DNA from: Mytilus galloprovincialis | Lineage: Eukaryota > Mollusca > Bivalvia > Mytilida > Mytilidae | Direction: 5' to 3' | NCBI RefSeq assembly: GCF_965363235.1 | Contig: NC_134847.1 | Span: 48,856,805 to 48,920,804 of the forward strand | Length of the DNA: 64,000 nt | Shown: positions 33,101-44,390 of the stretch, piece by piece | Layout: each line of letters opens with the position of its first letter | Numbering within the stretch: the stretch's first letter is position 1 | The notes under the pieces: model-generated | Told to the model about the DNA's origin: nothing | Databases searched by the model: none | Seen by the model: the letters and a program-made list of their open reading frames with translations, nothing else | Translations under genes and position numbers: made by a program

Positions 33101-36100
33101 AACAATACCCCCCCCCCCCGAATCTGTCACTGTACTACTGTATTGCACAAATGATACATTCCTGAATATCAAGATTTTAACTGATATCTGTTTAAAACCA
33201 AACAGGGAGGGGGGATTTTTTTTCTTTCTTTGTAAAACTTTTGATATCTAAGATAATAAATAGTAGATAGGATGACATAACATATGGGTATATTTGATTT
33301 ATACATGTATTTGGTTTAGTAGATATGAGGTACCTGTACTGTAATCTAAATGATGTACCAGTAGTAAATTGTAAAAATAGATTTAAGAGAGAAAAGACAT
33401 TGATAGGCCCAACTGTCCAACAAAATATAAAAAATTTCCTAAAATTCATCTATTTTGGAGCATATATTTAAAATTTATTCATGTTATTGGAAGTGAACAA
33501 AAAAAAACAAAAAAAATCGAAAACAATGTAATTATCTGTCCTCGAGTATCAGTCAAACAGCCCTTACCAAAAAATATTGTATTAAATAGCAACGAATTAT
33601 GGATCTTAATTCTTAATTCGTAGTAAGCATGCTGGCGAACGTGAGATCAGACTTTTTTTATTCTGTAATTCTATTTCAAAGTCATAATAAACAGGTGACC
33701 GGTGAAATATAAAGTTATTCCAATTCTTGAACCAATGCATACAACATCATAAACTAAGTCTCTCTGCACGATTTTATCATTTTTTTTGCATAAATTTTGT
33801 ATAAACGTCATTTTTTTTCAATCGGTCGATCAGTGTTGTGAAAATAAGGCAGGAAATTAAAGTTCGTGATTTTAAGCCGTAGTTTAACGATTGTCACCTG
33901 TTTGTCAACAATCCACCAAAAAGCATGGATATTGAGCACGTGTTTAACATGTACAATCAGATAATAGTTTATTTTAAGGACATCCATGCGTATTGCGATC
34001 ACCAGATTTTTACGAGATGGGTCACACGGAGGTCACTTTGCATACGGAAAATATGTCGGGGAATTGCTTCCTGGAACATTGTGGAAGGAAACAATTAGAA
34101 TAATGTAAACTTCTTCTTAATATGTACAACTTGAGGTGATAAGTGAAGTTCTTCATTGCAAATTTTAACAAAAACACTATCAACATTTGTAATTTTATAT
34201 CAAATTACATTCAAAAAAATTATTTAAGATTTTTTTTATATACTTAAGTATGGTTTTGGCTATACTCAAATATTTAAGAATATTCTTAACTTTGAGTAAG
34301 AAAATATCTGAGAATTTTTTTATGGCGGTGCATTTTGCTGAGAATAAAAAAATTGAGAAAATTCTCAGGCTGAGTAAAAAAACTTTACTCAAATAGTTTT
34401 ATGGCGCGGGGGCCAGAACCAATAAAAGGGAATTATTCAAAGAGTCAACAACCCGACTAAAGTGCTGAAAACAGCCTGATGTCTCAAATGCATCAATTCC
34501 AACAGGCCTAAAAACAATAATGTATACTAGTTCAGAAAAATTGACGCCACACTTACAAATGACTTATCTTCATTGATCTTGGAAACACATTATAAATGTA
34601 ACAGTAGTCATCATTAAAGAAACACACTAGACTAACAAAGGCTAGAGGTTACCAGGGTAGATGTATATCTATTTATTATTTGTTTGTGATCTTTTATATT
34701 TTTTTTTCAGCTGATGTTACCTAGACTAAGTTATTTCCCCTTGGTGACAGATAGAGTAAACAAGCATTTTTCAAAATATGTTAATCAGGAAGAGGCAACA
34801 GAGATGTGGCTAGCCTATTCAGAACAACCACTGAAATGGTAAAATCAATGATATCAAAAAACGTATTGTTGATTTTCATTTTTTATTTTTATTTTGATAT
34901 ACATTGTATAAAACTTCCAGTCTGATGATTTTGTGCAGAGTTATAGTCCTTTGACTAAGAAAATTCACTAAAATAATTATTCCACAATGTTTTTCTTCAT
35001 GCTTGAAGATATTAATTTGATATGTAGTAAATTGTTTCACCATGACAAGTTACTGATCAAGTTTGAATTTTGTTCCAGTTTGATGATTTTGTGCAGCGTT
35101 ACTGTAGTTGGACTTTTAATCCCAGTCATGATTAAGGATATATTGATTTGAGAATTGGTATATAGTCTTGTCATGACAAGTTACAGTTCAAGTTCCAATT
35201 TTGTTCCAGGCTGATGATTTTATGTAGAGTTATAACCCTTGGATTTAAAAAATTCACTTAAATTATCAGTTTTCCACACTTTTTCACATCATGCTTGAAA
35301 ATATTGACATCTGTTGTATAGTCATTTATAGTTATAAAGTTATAATTTAATTTTGGATGTAATGCGTCGTCTGATTGGCTGACGTTATTTTGTTATGAGC
35401 CCATAGACATAATTTAGTCATGAGACCGTGACGTCATCAACGTTTTTTCATGGTTTTCTACGGTTTGAAATGGAATTTAGAATTAAATTATAAGAAATGA
35501 CTAATATTTTTTCTGTCTATTCGAAATAACATAAAAAATGTGGTGCTCACTGTTAAATAACCTGCTACGCGCGTTATTCAGTGTGCACCAAATTTTTTAT
35601 GTTATTTCTTCATAGACAGAAAAAATATTACAGTCATTCCTTAAATAACCATGACAATTTATATATAGATTAAGTTCTAGTTTTATTCTAATACAAGGAT
35701 TTTTTAACCGTTAATGTTTTGCCTTGTAATACTCACAGAATGCTTGTTTACTTTTATTTTTCATTGTTTTACAGGCACTATCCAATAGGTGTATTATATG
35801 ATTTATATGGTGATAAAGACTCAACACCTTGGAATATTACTGTGCATTTTCAGGTAACAATATTTACAAATCACAAATCATCTGAAATTATAAATATGTA
35901 CATTGTATATAAAATGCTAGGCTTCCAAAATATATTTGAGCAAGCCAGGTTATTTTATATCCCTTAAAACTAAGTAACAAAAGGCAATTATAGTAATCGG
36001 TTTACCATCACAATGACAATAAAAACAACAATATTAAACTTTACTTTTGATATATAAATTCAATGTTCTGACGTAAATATTATAATTGGCAATGCATCAT

Positions 36101-39100
36101 TCAATGTTCTGACGTAAACATTATAATTGGCAATGCATCATTCAATGTTCTGACGTAAACATTATAATTGGCAATGCATTATTCAAAGTGTGTAACATCA
36201 GCAAACAAATATCTGCATTAGACTCTTTATTTAATATATGACTGTTTTGGAAGCCATGATAAATGATATCAAAATGGTAAGGCTGGATTGATTGCTGTTT
36301 CATGTCCAGATGCAATAAAATGCATATTCACACTGAAAAATTTATAATTAATATGGATAAAAACCCAGCTATTTACTAGACAGACATGTTGAGTTGAAAA
36401 TGTTCACATGCTAGATCACAACTTTATTGTTACATCACACATGAAGACAAAAGTTTGTTGAACATGTCTAAAATCTATTTAGATATCACTATGATAAAAA
36501 ATATAGCACCTACATGGTATCATGGTGCATTTAGGACCTAAGGGAAACAATGGTATGTAGTATCCTTGTCTAAACATTTAAAGAGAAGTCGACTAGATAA
36601 CTTTTATCTAATTTCAGGATTTTCCTGAGGATGAGATATTACATTGTCCCAGTAAAGAAGCAGTAGAGTCCCAGTTTATGTCTATGGTGAAGGAAGCAGA
36701 TTCTTTGAAACACCGAGCACAGATCATTAATAATATGCAGAAAAGAGACCACAAACAGTTATGGACAGCATTATTACATGGTAAATATACCAGGAAATTT
36801 ATCCTCATGTTTCAGTTTGGTTATAGATAATTTCATATCTTTAAGAGAATAAAAAAAAGTGTTTTGTGCCTTTTAAGCTTATCGGACCCAAAGGGAAATT
36901 ATAAGTGAACTTCTAAATTTCCACTATTACTGGTTGCACCATTTTCAAATAAACTTCCTTGGGAACCTTACATTTTTTTAATGGAACAAACCTTTGAGAA
37001 ATAAAGTGAAGCACTTACTTTTACTTTTCCAATAAAAAGTAATGAAAATATACTCTGAAAATAATGCAAAATAAGGAAAAACAAGAAAAGTATACTAATT
37101 TTGTAATGGTTAAATTTGCTGCCATGATGTTGATGTTCAAAACCTATCTGAGTCATCTCTCTGACATAACAGCTGTCTGTTCGTTCGTCCTTTCGTCCAT
37201 TCGTCCTCCAGTCTGTCCCGCTTCAGGTTAAAGTTTTTGGTTGAGATAGTTTTTGATGAAGTTGAAGTCCAACATGTCCAATCAACTTGAAACTTAGTAC
37301 ATATTTTCCCTATGATATGATCTTTCTAATTTTAATGCCAAACCCCATTTTCACCGTCCACTGAACATAGGAAATGATACATTGTAGTGTGGATGGTGAA
37401 TCCATGTACTATAGACACATTCTTGTTTTTCTTTATAAACAATGAACTTTAAAGAATTATCATGCTCATTATAACTTTAACCAAATAGTGCATTTATACA
37501 CATACAGTACCTAATCTTCTCAATTTTCACCACAAGAAGAATTGTCATGTTCAGATCTAGAATTTTAAAGAATTGTTGAAATTACCAATCTGTATGTAGC
37601 TTTCAGAGATGAAGATTTTCTAAACAACTATAAGGACCCTATTTCTAGCTTTACTTTCAAATATTAAAGAATGTATTGATCAAAATAGTAAACAAAATAA
37701 TGACTAGAAAGGAAACAGGTTCCCTGTTTGAGTATTTACACGTCTAAATCCTTTTCATGCACCATTTATACCTTAAATCTTTTTTTCCCAAAATTTTTTA
37801 ATGAAATCGGGTTGATTTATGACTAAAAACACAAAATCAAAACAGATATTTAGGCTTTATGTTTTATTAAATAAAATAACATACATCTGACTTTAATATT
37901 TATTTGATGAACTTTTATCGTGTAAAAAGTAAACAATTATGAAATACAGCCTTCAACATGGAGTCAAATAGCAAGCTTAGAAGGGTCCCAAAATGAAGAG
38001 TGTAAAACAATTCAAACCGTAAAAGCAACGGTTCAATCTATATAAAAAAACGAGGAACGAGAAACACTTATGATCCACATCAGTAAACTCATATGAAAAA
38101 ACTTCATACTCTGCTTTTGTTTTGAAAATGAAATAGTTATATATATTTTTTTTATTTACAGACAGATATGACCAATTTTGGTCAGTTAATAAAAAATTAA
38201 TGGAATCATCAGGTGACGACATGTTCAAATACATTCCTTTTAGAATATATCAGGTAAGTAAACAAACAATAGGTATACAATATATATATATAAGATGATA
38301 TAAGTAAAATTTACTCTTTCTGGTGTTAAGGTGGTACATACCAAACACCTTGACTAAAATTAATTTGACTTTTGAATTTTCATAAAATGTTGACAATAAT
38401 ATAATAATTTCACAATCTTTGAACATATTGAACTATCAACAAAAAATTTCATTGGAAGTATAGCAGTTTGACACACACAAATTTTGATCATTGAGAAGAT
38501 TAATGTTTCCTTAAAAATAGAGTGTGATTAAACATTGATTTTTACAAAGTTATCTCCCTGTAGTGTTATGTACCACATTAAGAAAACACATTGCTGATCT
38601 GGCTCAGCATGCAGGGGTCGAAATTAATGCTGGTCCGGTGGTCCGAGACCAGTAGAATTTGTGTAGAACCCCTGGCCTAGATACCAAGCATGCATCAATC
38701 ATTTGAATAGATATCTTGTCAGAGTTTTCTCCCTTATTTTAATGTTCAAAAAATATCATGTTACTTTTCTGCAGTTATAATGTTTTGTACTTCAAACTTC
38801 TAGTATCATAGATGTATGTGCTACTGGATGAACGCCAATCAATAACCAATCTCCCTTAAGCCAGATTCTCTAATTTGTTTCTTTTTAGATTGATATACCA
38901 AATATTCAAAAAATATTTAAACCATGCAATACAGAAGGAGAAGAACAAAATTTAGGAGAGTTACTACACGAATGTGTCCCACATTTGTGGGATGAAGGTA
39001 AGAAAGAATTATATTGATCAAACTATGCACACAAATATAGTTCTTTCAGAAGTTGAGGTAGCATATATATATATATAGGATATTATGGTTTATTAAAAAA

Positions 39101-39815
39101 AATAAGCAAAAATAAGTTTTGAAATTGTAACACATACCATAATTTCTAAAAAGAAATCAGCAAAACTTTTGATTAAAAAAAAAACAGGAAAATTACGAAT
39201 GCAATGAGGCATGATATATGATATAATTGGTTTAAAATATCAAATTAAAGTAGTAATTTACATTTACATTAGACATGTAAGAGGTGTTCTCATCATCTCT
39301 TATAACTGAAAAACATTTTGGTTTTTTTTCTACGTTTATTAACAAAACAATGGATTGCACTTATTTTATAGAATGAATCATCACAAATCATCTAAGAAAT
39401 GAACAGAAAGACCACCTTCTTATTTTATTCAGTTTTGAATGTTTCTGTTGGAATATAAATTAGATATTATACTAAGCAGATATGGTATGTTTACCAATGA
39501 GACTTAAACACATGGATGTCAATACCTATTTTGGTGGGGTCACTGTATAGCAGCCCTCAACAATGAGCTAAGGACCAATGTCCATAGGTTACTTTACCAA
39601 AAATTACAATTTGGATAAACATTTATTAGTTATGATTGTTGGTTGATTAATTAGTTTAACATTTTGTTTCTGTTTCAGATAAATTTACAAAGAGAGTAGT
39701 TACACACGGCATAGAAATGACATTAAATACTCCAGTATTGTGGTTGTCGCAGAATTTTAGTTACCCAGACAATTTTCTGCATATATGTTTATTAGACAAA
39801 ACGGACACAGGATGA
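24137..39815 (+). CDS. ATG5: Autophagy protein 5 (ATG5), complete, seven exons
   Basis: Exons: 24137-24247, 34711-34838, 35775-35853, 36618-36780, 38162-38253, 38889-38997, 39679-39815. Lengths 111, 128, 79, 163, 92, 109 and 137 sum to 819 nt, i.e. 272 codons plus stop, close to the 275 of human ATG5. All borders are GT/AG and phases join. Recognisable blocks are LKELWEGRIPVRF, LPRLSYFPLVTDRV, LKWHYPIGVLYDLYG, STPWNITVHF, LHCPSKEAVES, KRDHKQLW, FKYIPFRIYQ and, at the end, LSQNFSYPDNFLHI. The lysine that forms the isopeptide bond with ATG12 (human Lys130, context MKEAD) is Lys131 here in VKEAD. The ATG12-ATG5 conjugate with ATG16 directs LC3/GABARAP lipidation on growing autophagosome membranes. 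Intron 1 is 10,463 bp and full of repeats. The other introns are 635-1381 bp. The reading frame shows no damage. Confidence 0.97.
24791..24985 (+). repeat. Outer inverted repeat in ATG5 intron 1, left arm
   Basis: The core 24802-24960 (159 bp) is the reverse complement of 34249-34407, also 159 bp, with no difference seen by eye. Weaker similarity continues on both sides. It is rich in TTTACTCAG/CTGAGAATTTT words that are themselves partly palindromic. Confidence 0.9.
24986..25050. repeat. G/C homopolymer tract
   Basis: Runs of about 12 G and 14 C around CCGGGCTCGGGG. It is self-complementary and hard to sequence, so local assembly here is uncertain. Confidence 0.7.
25690..26972. mobile_element. 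Insertion into the left arm of the intron palindrome
   Basis: Compared with the right arm, the left arm is interrupted here between AAGCT and GCTACGGG, with a possible AGCT or GCT duplication at the edges. The left edge is GC-richer, with GTCGCC/GGCGAC words that are inverted within 25692-25803. Two overlapping open frames at 25914-26230 match no family known to me. Class unknown. Confidence 0.5.
27840..29605 (+). repeat. 502-bp repeat array, unit 1 (three and a half copies)
   Basis: It begins with a CGTCCGT minisatellite. Monomers starting CTTCTCCTCTGAAACTACTG then follow at 27902, 28403, 28906 and 29408 (periods 501, 503, 502). The end is the block AAGGTGAGCGATACAGGCTC then TTTAGAGCCTCTAG. 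Each full monomer carries CCAAGATGGCCGCC. Short open frames recur at the same monomer position, but they drift in frame between copies and are not genes. Confidence 0.9.
30323..32072 (+). repeat. 502-bp repeat array, unit 2
   Basis: It opens with TTCACCTGGCCCAAAGGGCC and AGTGAGCTTTTCTCAGCACT, then a CGTCCGGCGTC minisatellite. Monomers start at 30421, 30923 and 31423, followed by the closing block with CAAGGTGAGCGACACAGGC and TTTAGAGCCTCTAG. The ends are loosely inverted (CTCACCTGG and CCAAGGTGAG), which suggests a mobile unit with an internal tandem array. Confidence 0.9.
32073..32975 (+). repeat. 502-bp repeat array, unit 3, older
   Basis: It starts GCTCACCTGGCCTAAAAGGC, has a GTCGTC minisatellite (32128-32172), one clear monomer at 32192 and a degenerate one near 32690. 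It ends CAGGTGAGCGATTCAGGCTC. More diverged than units 1 and 2, and directly abutting unit 2. Confidence 0.85.
34215..34418 (-). repeat. Outer inverted repeat in ATG5 intron 1, right arm
   Basis: The reverse complement of the left arm. The core is 34249-34407. It lies 304 bp before ATG5 exon 2, so the outer pair encloses nearly the whole intron interior (about 9.6 kb). Confidence 0.9.
34913..35345 (+). repeat. Degenerate tandem repeat in ATG5 intron 2
   Basis: Three units begin TTCCAGTCTGATGATTTTGT-like at about 34916, 35075 and 35205. Each has TCACCATGACAAGTTAC-like and TTTTGTTCCAG words. Period about 130-160 bp. Confidence 0.75.
35492..35643. repeat. Imperfect palindrome in ATG5 intron 2
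   Basis: The arm with ATTTTTTCTGTCTATTCGAA then ATAACATAAAAAAT is mirrored by ATTTTTTATGTTATTTC then AGACAGAAAAAATATT. The loop is around CCTGCTACGCGCG near 35560. Arms are about 65 bp. MITE-like. Confidence 0.8.
36059..36181 (+). repeat. 41-bp tandem repeat, three copies
   Basis: Units starting TTCAATGTTCTGACGTAAA at 36059, 36100 and 36141 are almost identical. Located in ATG5 intron 3. Confidence 0.95.
37135..37432 (-). repeat. Bivalve repeat, module C, reverse orientation
   Basis: Contains the reverse complement of GGACTTCAACTTCATCAAAA, CAAAAACTTTAACCTGAAGC and a GGACGGACGAA-type minisatellite, plus GTCCATAGTAC. The same module is at 47128-47275, 47941-48140 and 48876-49030. Lies in ATG5 intron 4. 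Confidence 0.8.
38326..38581. mobile_element. TTAA-flanked MITE in ATG5 intron 5 region
   Basis: TTAAGGTGGTACAT at the left and ATGTACCACATTAA at the right form 10-bp inverted ends inside TTAA on both sides, enclosing 256 bp of non-coding DNA. TTAA target choice is typical of piggyBac-type elements, so it is probably a piggyBac-related MITE in intron 5. Confidence 0.6.
39478..39600 (-). repeat. Bivalve repeat, module A, reverse
   Basis: ACCAATGAGAC and CCTCAACAATGAGC are the reverse complement of the module A blocks. Lies in ATG5 intron 6. Confidence 0.65.
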
Positions 39816-40437
39816 TACAGAGAGTTCAAAAATCTAGGTCTATTTATTTTAATTCTTGTGATTTGAGTAATTTCTTGCAATTCTGCAAATGAATATATTG
39901 AACTGTATCAGTTAATGATATGTGACACATATGAAATGTGATTTTAAAATATGATGATAATGTACGATAGCAATTCAGAGTCAGTGGTTAGGCGTAAAGC
40001 CTGAATTTTTCCTGAATGTTAATTAAATGAAAATCACATAGATGGAAAACGCCAGATTTCTGAAAAAATAACACATAAGGACTGCTGGATTTCACATATA
40101 ATTTTGAACATTGGTGTGGATGTATCATGTCTCTTCCATTCTATGTAATTATCTTTATAAGACAGCAATGTTTTAGAAAGACAACAGATAGTAAGAGACA
40201 AATTGAGCTTTGATATAAAGGTTGCAGAATACACATTTGAATGTCAAGAAAAATCCAAAGATCATAGCATTTTTCATTTAATTTTTGTTTGCTTCTCATT
40301 TCAACAGCATATACAAAAATGTGCATCACCAATGTCCTGATTTTTTTAACCATAAACACTATTTTGATTGATAGATCTATGCCATTAAATTAAAAGTGTG
40401 ATGGTAGGAATATACTTTCAAGTTTCCATACAATCAA

Positions 40438-40565
40438 ACTATACTATGCAGTATGGGCTTTGCTCATTGTTGAAGGCCGTACTGTGACCTATAGTTGTTA
40501 ATTTCTGTGTCATTTTGGTCTCTTGTGGAGAGATGTCTCATTGGCAATTATACTACATTGTACAT
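40438..40565 (+). repeat. Bivalve repeat, module A
   Basis: CTCATTGTTGAAGGCCGTAC then GAGATGTCTCATTGGCAA, ending TACTACATTGTACATCTTC. Confidence 0.8.
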
Positions 40566-40798
40566 CTTCTTTATTATATTTAAGTTATTTTGCATACATC
40601 TTTTGTACATACAACCATCAATAACCTATGTCTCCATGAAAATAAACATCCTACCCTCCAACAACTTTCATAATGGAATACTGTGAACATGGTGAATATA
40701 TTTATTTTTCGTTGATACCAATTTTCATGGATGAGGGAAAACTTACATGTTCGTGGATATTTAATTTTGTAGTATGATAAAGTCTGCATATTACTCGA

Positions 40799-41049
40799 TT
40801 TATTTCACTTGACTGGGCAGAGTTTAACCGGTTCTCTCATACTAAACCTGTCCATCTATAGATAGGTGTTTTAGGATAAACTCATCAATGAGGTATCCAG
40901 TAATTCTTTTATAAGTTCCTTTGGTGACACTGATAGGTGATTAGAAATCAGTAATATTATAATGGCAATTATCCTTATCACACACATCTTCAAATAGACT
41001 GTCCTTGTGTAAATTAAAATGTAAGCTCTGCCCGATCAGTTGAAATAAC
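40799..41049. mobile_element. MITE with GGGCAGAG-containing inverted ends
   Basis: TATTTCACTTGACTGGGCAG at 40801 is mirrored by CTCTGCCCGATCAGTTGAAA near 41025-41044. The ends are about 26 bp with a few mismatches. 250 bp, non-coding. Confidence 0.65.
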
Positions 41050-44000
41050 ATTGGTAATACAAGCTTTAAGAAAATTGTTCATACATTGAACATTTAATTT
41101 CTTTCTTCAACTGTTCCCACGAAATCCACAAAAAATCGGTATCCAACAAATAGTGATGAATCCATAGTAGCACAAATTTACATAAATGATTGTGTAACTG
41201 AGACATGAGAATAAAAAGCATTAATTTGTACAGGCATGTAAGGCTAATAAATTTTTTCAGAGTAACTTCCCTTCATTTGATAGTTTAGTTCATTTCTCTA
41301 TCCTACATAAAAAAATGTTATTGTTTATAAATATTGATAGAGGAAGATGTGAAACTAAAAAACAACATCTAGACTTGTCAAGAAAGTAAAATGCATTTCT
41401 TGATAATATTATCTCAGTTAAAAAGTGATTCTTGAACATATAGTCTCAAACAATAGTCCTTATGATACATTGGCAAAGCACAGGTATTGCTGGTATATTT
41501 TCTTTTTTTTTCTTTTGAAAACTGACGTCTCTTTTAGTGAACAGGTTTGTCTTTATATCAAGTTAGAAGAACCTTTATTTTTAGCATTATTTGCTGATGA
41601 AATTCCTGTTAATAATTTTTTAATGAATCAGAATAAAGATCCCAAATTAGGCAATATTTTTTTTTCTTGTATTGCCTGCCTATGATAGTCTATAGTGAAG
41701 TCAGAGGTAATATTTTCACAAGTCATGTTTATTTACTAGAATAATATTAACTTGCAATTGTACAAGCAATTTGAAAGATATTAATTATCTTTTCAAGGTT
41801 TGAATTGTCTCCCTTGATAGTCTTAAAAATGATTTATCCACTTTTATTCTCAAGTTTTGACATTTCAAAATATGTAAAAACATTTTTTTTCTGGTTTTCT
41901 AATGCTTTTTTTTTTATAGAGTTCAACCTTCTTATAACATTTAAATCTATAAAAATAAGAATTACTACGCACACATGTTATGTACAATGGTAACCAGCAC
42001 AAGGCCTACAAAAATTGCTCCTTAGAGATCCAGAGATTTGTAAATGAGCAGTATTTTGAATCTAAAAGACCAAGAGATTTCCGTTATCAATAAAATTACA
42101 GTATTCTTTTATGAAAAGTAGAAAAGAGTATGAAAAACGCACAATTTAACACTATAAGCAGTGGTTAAACAGTGTTTTCAATAAAATATCAATAAATAAC
42201 AAGAGAATTTAACTATTTTACTTATATAATTAAAATAAATACATGTCAAATCCACTGTGGCTCCCAAATCTGTGTGTTCTTCAATCTCCATTTCTGTCCA
42301 TATATTCAAGTTTTGGCCACAGAGTTAAACTATAAACAACATGAACAACCTGAAACTTGGTTCACATGTTCATTATAAAATGGATGTTTTCAATTATATT
42401 CTAAATACAATTTTGAACCTGAATTCACTATTCACTAATCCATGAGATACAATGAAGTTTTTTCGTTAAACTAAATTGATTTTTTTCCTGGATTGATGCC
42501 CCACTTTACCAGTTGCCAATGTGGAATGAAAACTCCTTAGGAACATACATTTTTAAATCTCAGGGTTAGATAAAGACAAAGAGAGAAAAGCTAGTATGTA
42601 CATGTTTTACGTGATTGTTATTTTTGTTATAGTCGTGAAAGATTTCAAATAATTGCTACTTGACTCGCCATTCTGGGAGACCTGAACTATTGATCATGAT
42701 GTCATACAACAATGACTTTTGTATTGTTGCATCAGACATTTTCTATTATTATGTAAAATTTACTGGAATGCCATGGTCTGTGATTGCCAGTTATGTTGGA
42801 CAAATAGTAATACATTGTATTTAATCATGGCTCAATCGAAGAAAAGAGTAGGGACAGTAAGGCCAATACCTAGCTCAAATGTTTGTGCAAATTTAAGTAA
42901 TTATTCCCTAACTACACTAAGGTACAACAATTTTATAAAATAAAGAGCAATTTAACGAGTTATACTGACAAAATAGAAACATGACGAAATTGTATATTTT
43001 GTAAAAATGTTTCATTTTCCCAGTTTAACACCAACTAAAATAGATTTACAAAGTATGTGCAAAAACCCAAGAATCAATTTTATATTTGGTAGTAATATGT
43101 CAATAGTTATAATAAATCTTCTCATTTTTGAATAGTTTTTTTTCTACGCTGTGCATGATGCTTCCAGTTCTATGGAAATAAGGAATGAAACTGCATAAGT
43201 TCTGCAGTTTTCTTCATTTTCATGAAATTTGAGCAGCTAATGATATCATCAGATTTATAATGTTATGTCATTATATTTTTTAGTCATTTCTAAACATAAC
43301 AGGCAAATTTGAAATAGTTATCAAAAAGGTTATTTTTCAGGCTGAAACTGTGTCTTGGTACCCTTACTCCTTTGCATTGTTTATTAACTATATATTTGAA
43401 ATGTGTGATAGGGTACTGTGATGTATGTGTGTTGATTTATCATGTCTTTTAAAGTATGTGCAGCACTGCAATTTATTATTATTATATATATATCATGTAC
43501 ATGTTAAAAAAAGTGCTGTTGTTGTGTGCAATTGATTTCAAATAAAAAGAAAAATATCATATGGTTATTTATCATTACCAGTAACCGTGATAACCTGTAT
43601 ATGATTTATACGATCTACAAAAATAAGAAAATGTAATATTATGGCCAAAGAGCAAATTTTGTACCGCATAGTAAGCTATTGAAGGCCCTGAAATTAAAAG
43701 TGTCAAACAAGAAAAATGAAGACCTGATTTATATACAAAACAATTAACGAAAAGAAAAGATTAATAGCATTAAGCAACAGCAACTGAATTATGCGCTCCT
43801 TAATTGTGGTGGAGTTAAACATGGTTGAAACTCGAACCTTCCCCCGTTGTTTTAATTTAATTGTATAGTTGCTTTTGTATCTTTGTTTTGCCTCTATATG
43901 TTATACATGTACATATATTTACAAATATAAGGGCGTCTGGACCTTATGGAGAGCTGTAGTCAGTACAACTTCTGTTGTGATATTTGACAAACATTTGATG

Positions 44001-44204
44001 TCCTTTTTCAGGCAACTAAAACTTTGTCCAAATCTCATCTGAAATCATCACTGCATATTTTGGGCATATACCATTAATTGTGGTCCTCAAAAAATATCTG
44101 GTCAGCTTGGAATGCATCTAAAATGATAATATTACACATCAAACGAATAGAAAACATATTCCGGACATTTCCGGATGTAACAATTGGTGGATTCCAGGCA
44201 TGGG

Positions 44205-44390
44205 GTAATCGTAATCAGTAATCGTAACCAGCTGTAATCGATTACATTTTGCAGTGTAATCCTATGTAATCAGTAATCATGCCATTTATGATTACAAGAA
44301 ATCGTAATGTAATCGATTATATTGCAAAAAACAGGTGTAATCATGATTACTTTAAGATTACTTTATGATTACTTGCTGATTACAAATCTT
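44205..44390. repeat. GTAATC/GATTAC-rich block
   Basis: About 18 copies of TAATC or GATTA within 190 bp, including TGTAATCGATTACA-type palindromes at two places. It is made of one short word in both orientations, not a simple tandem array. Confidence 0.85.

Larger units (their letters stand above)
39816..43560 (+). other. Downstream of ATG5; possible long 3' UTR and repeats
   Basis: No further exon recognised. A CAAATAAAAAG (AATAAA signal) near 43542, preceded by T/G-rich sequence, could end a long 3' UTR. Earlier AATAAA words exist (for example near 41209), so the real end is unknown. Open frames in this span match nothing known. Confidence 0.3.
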
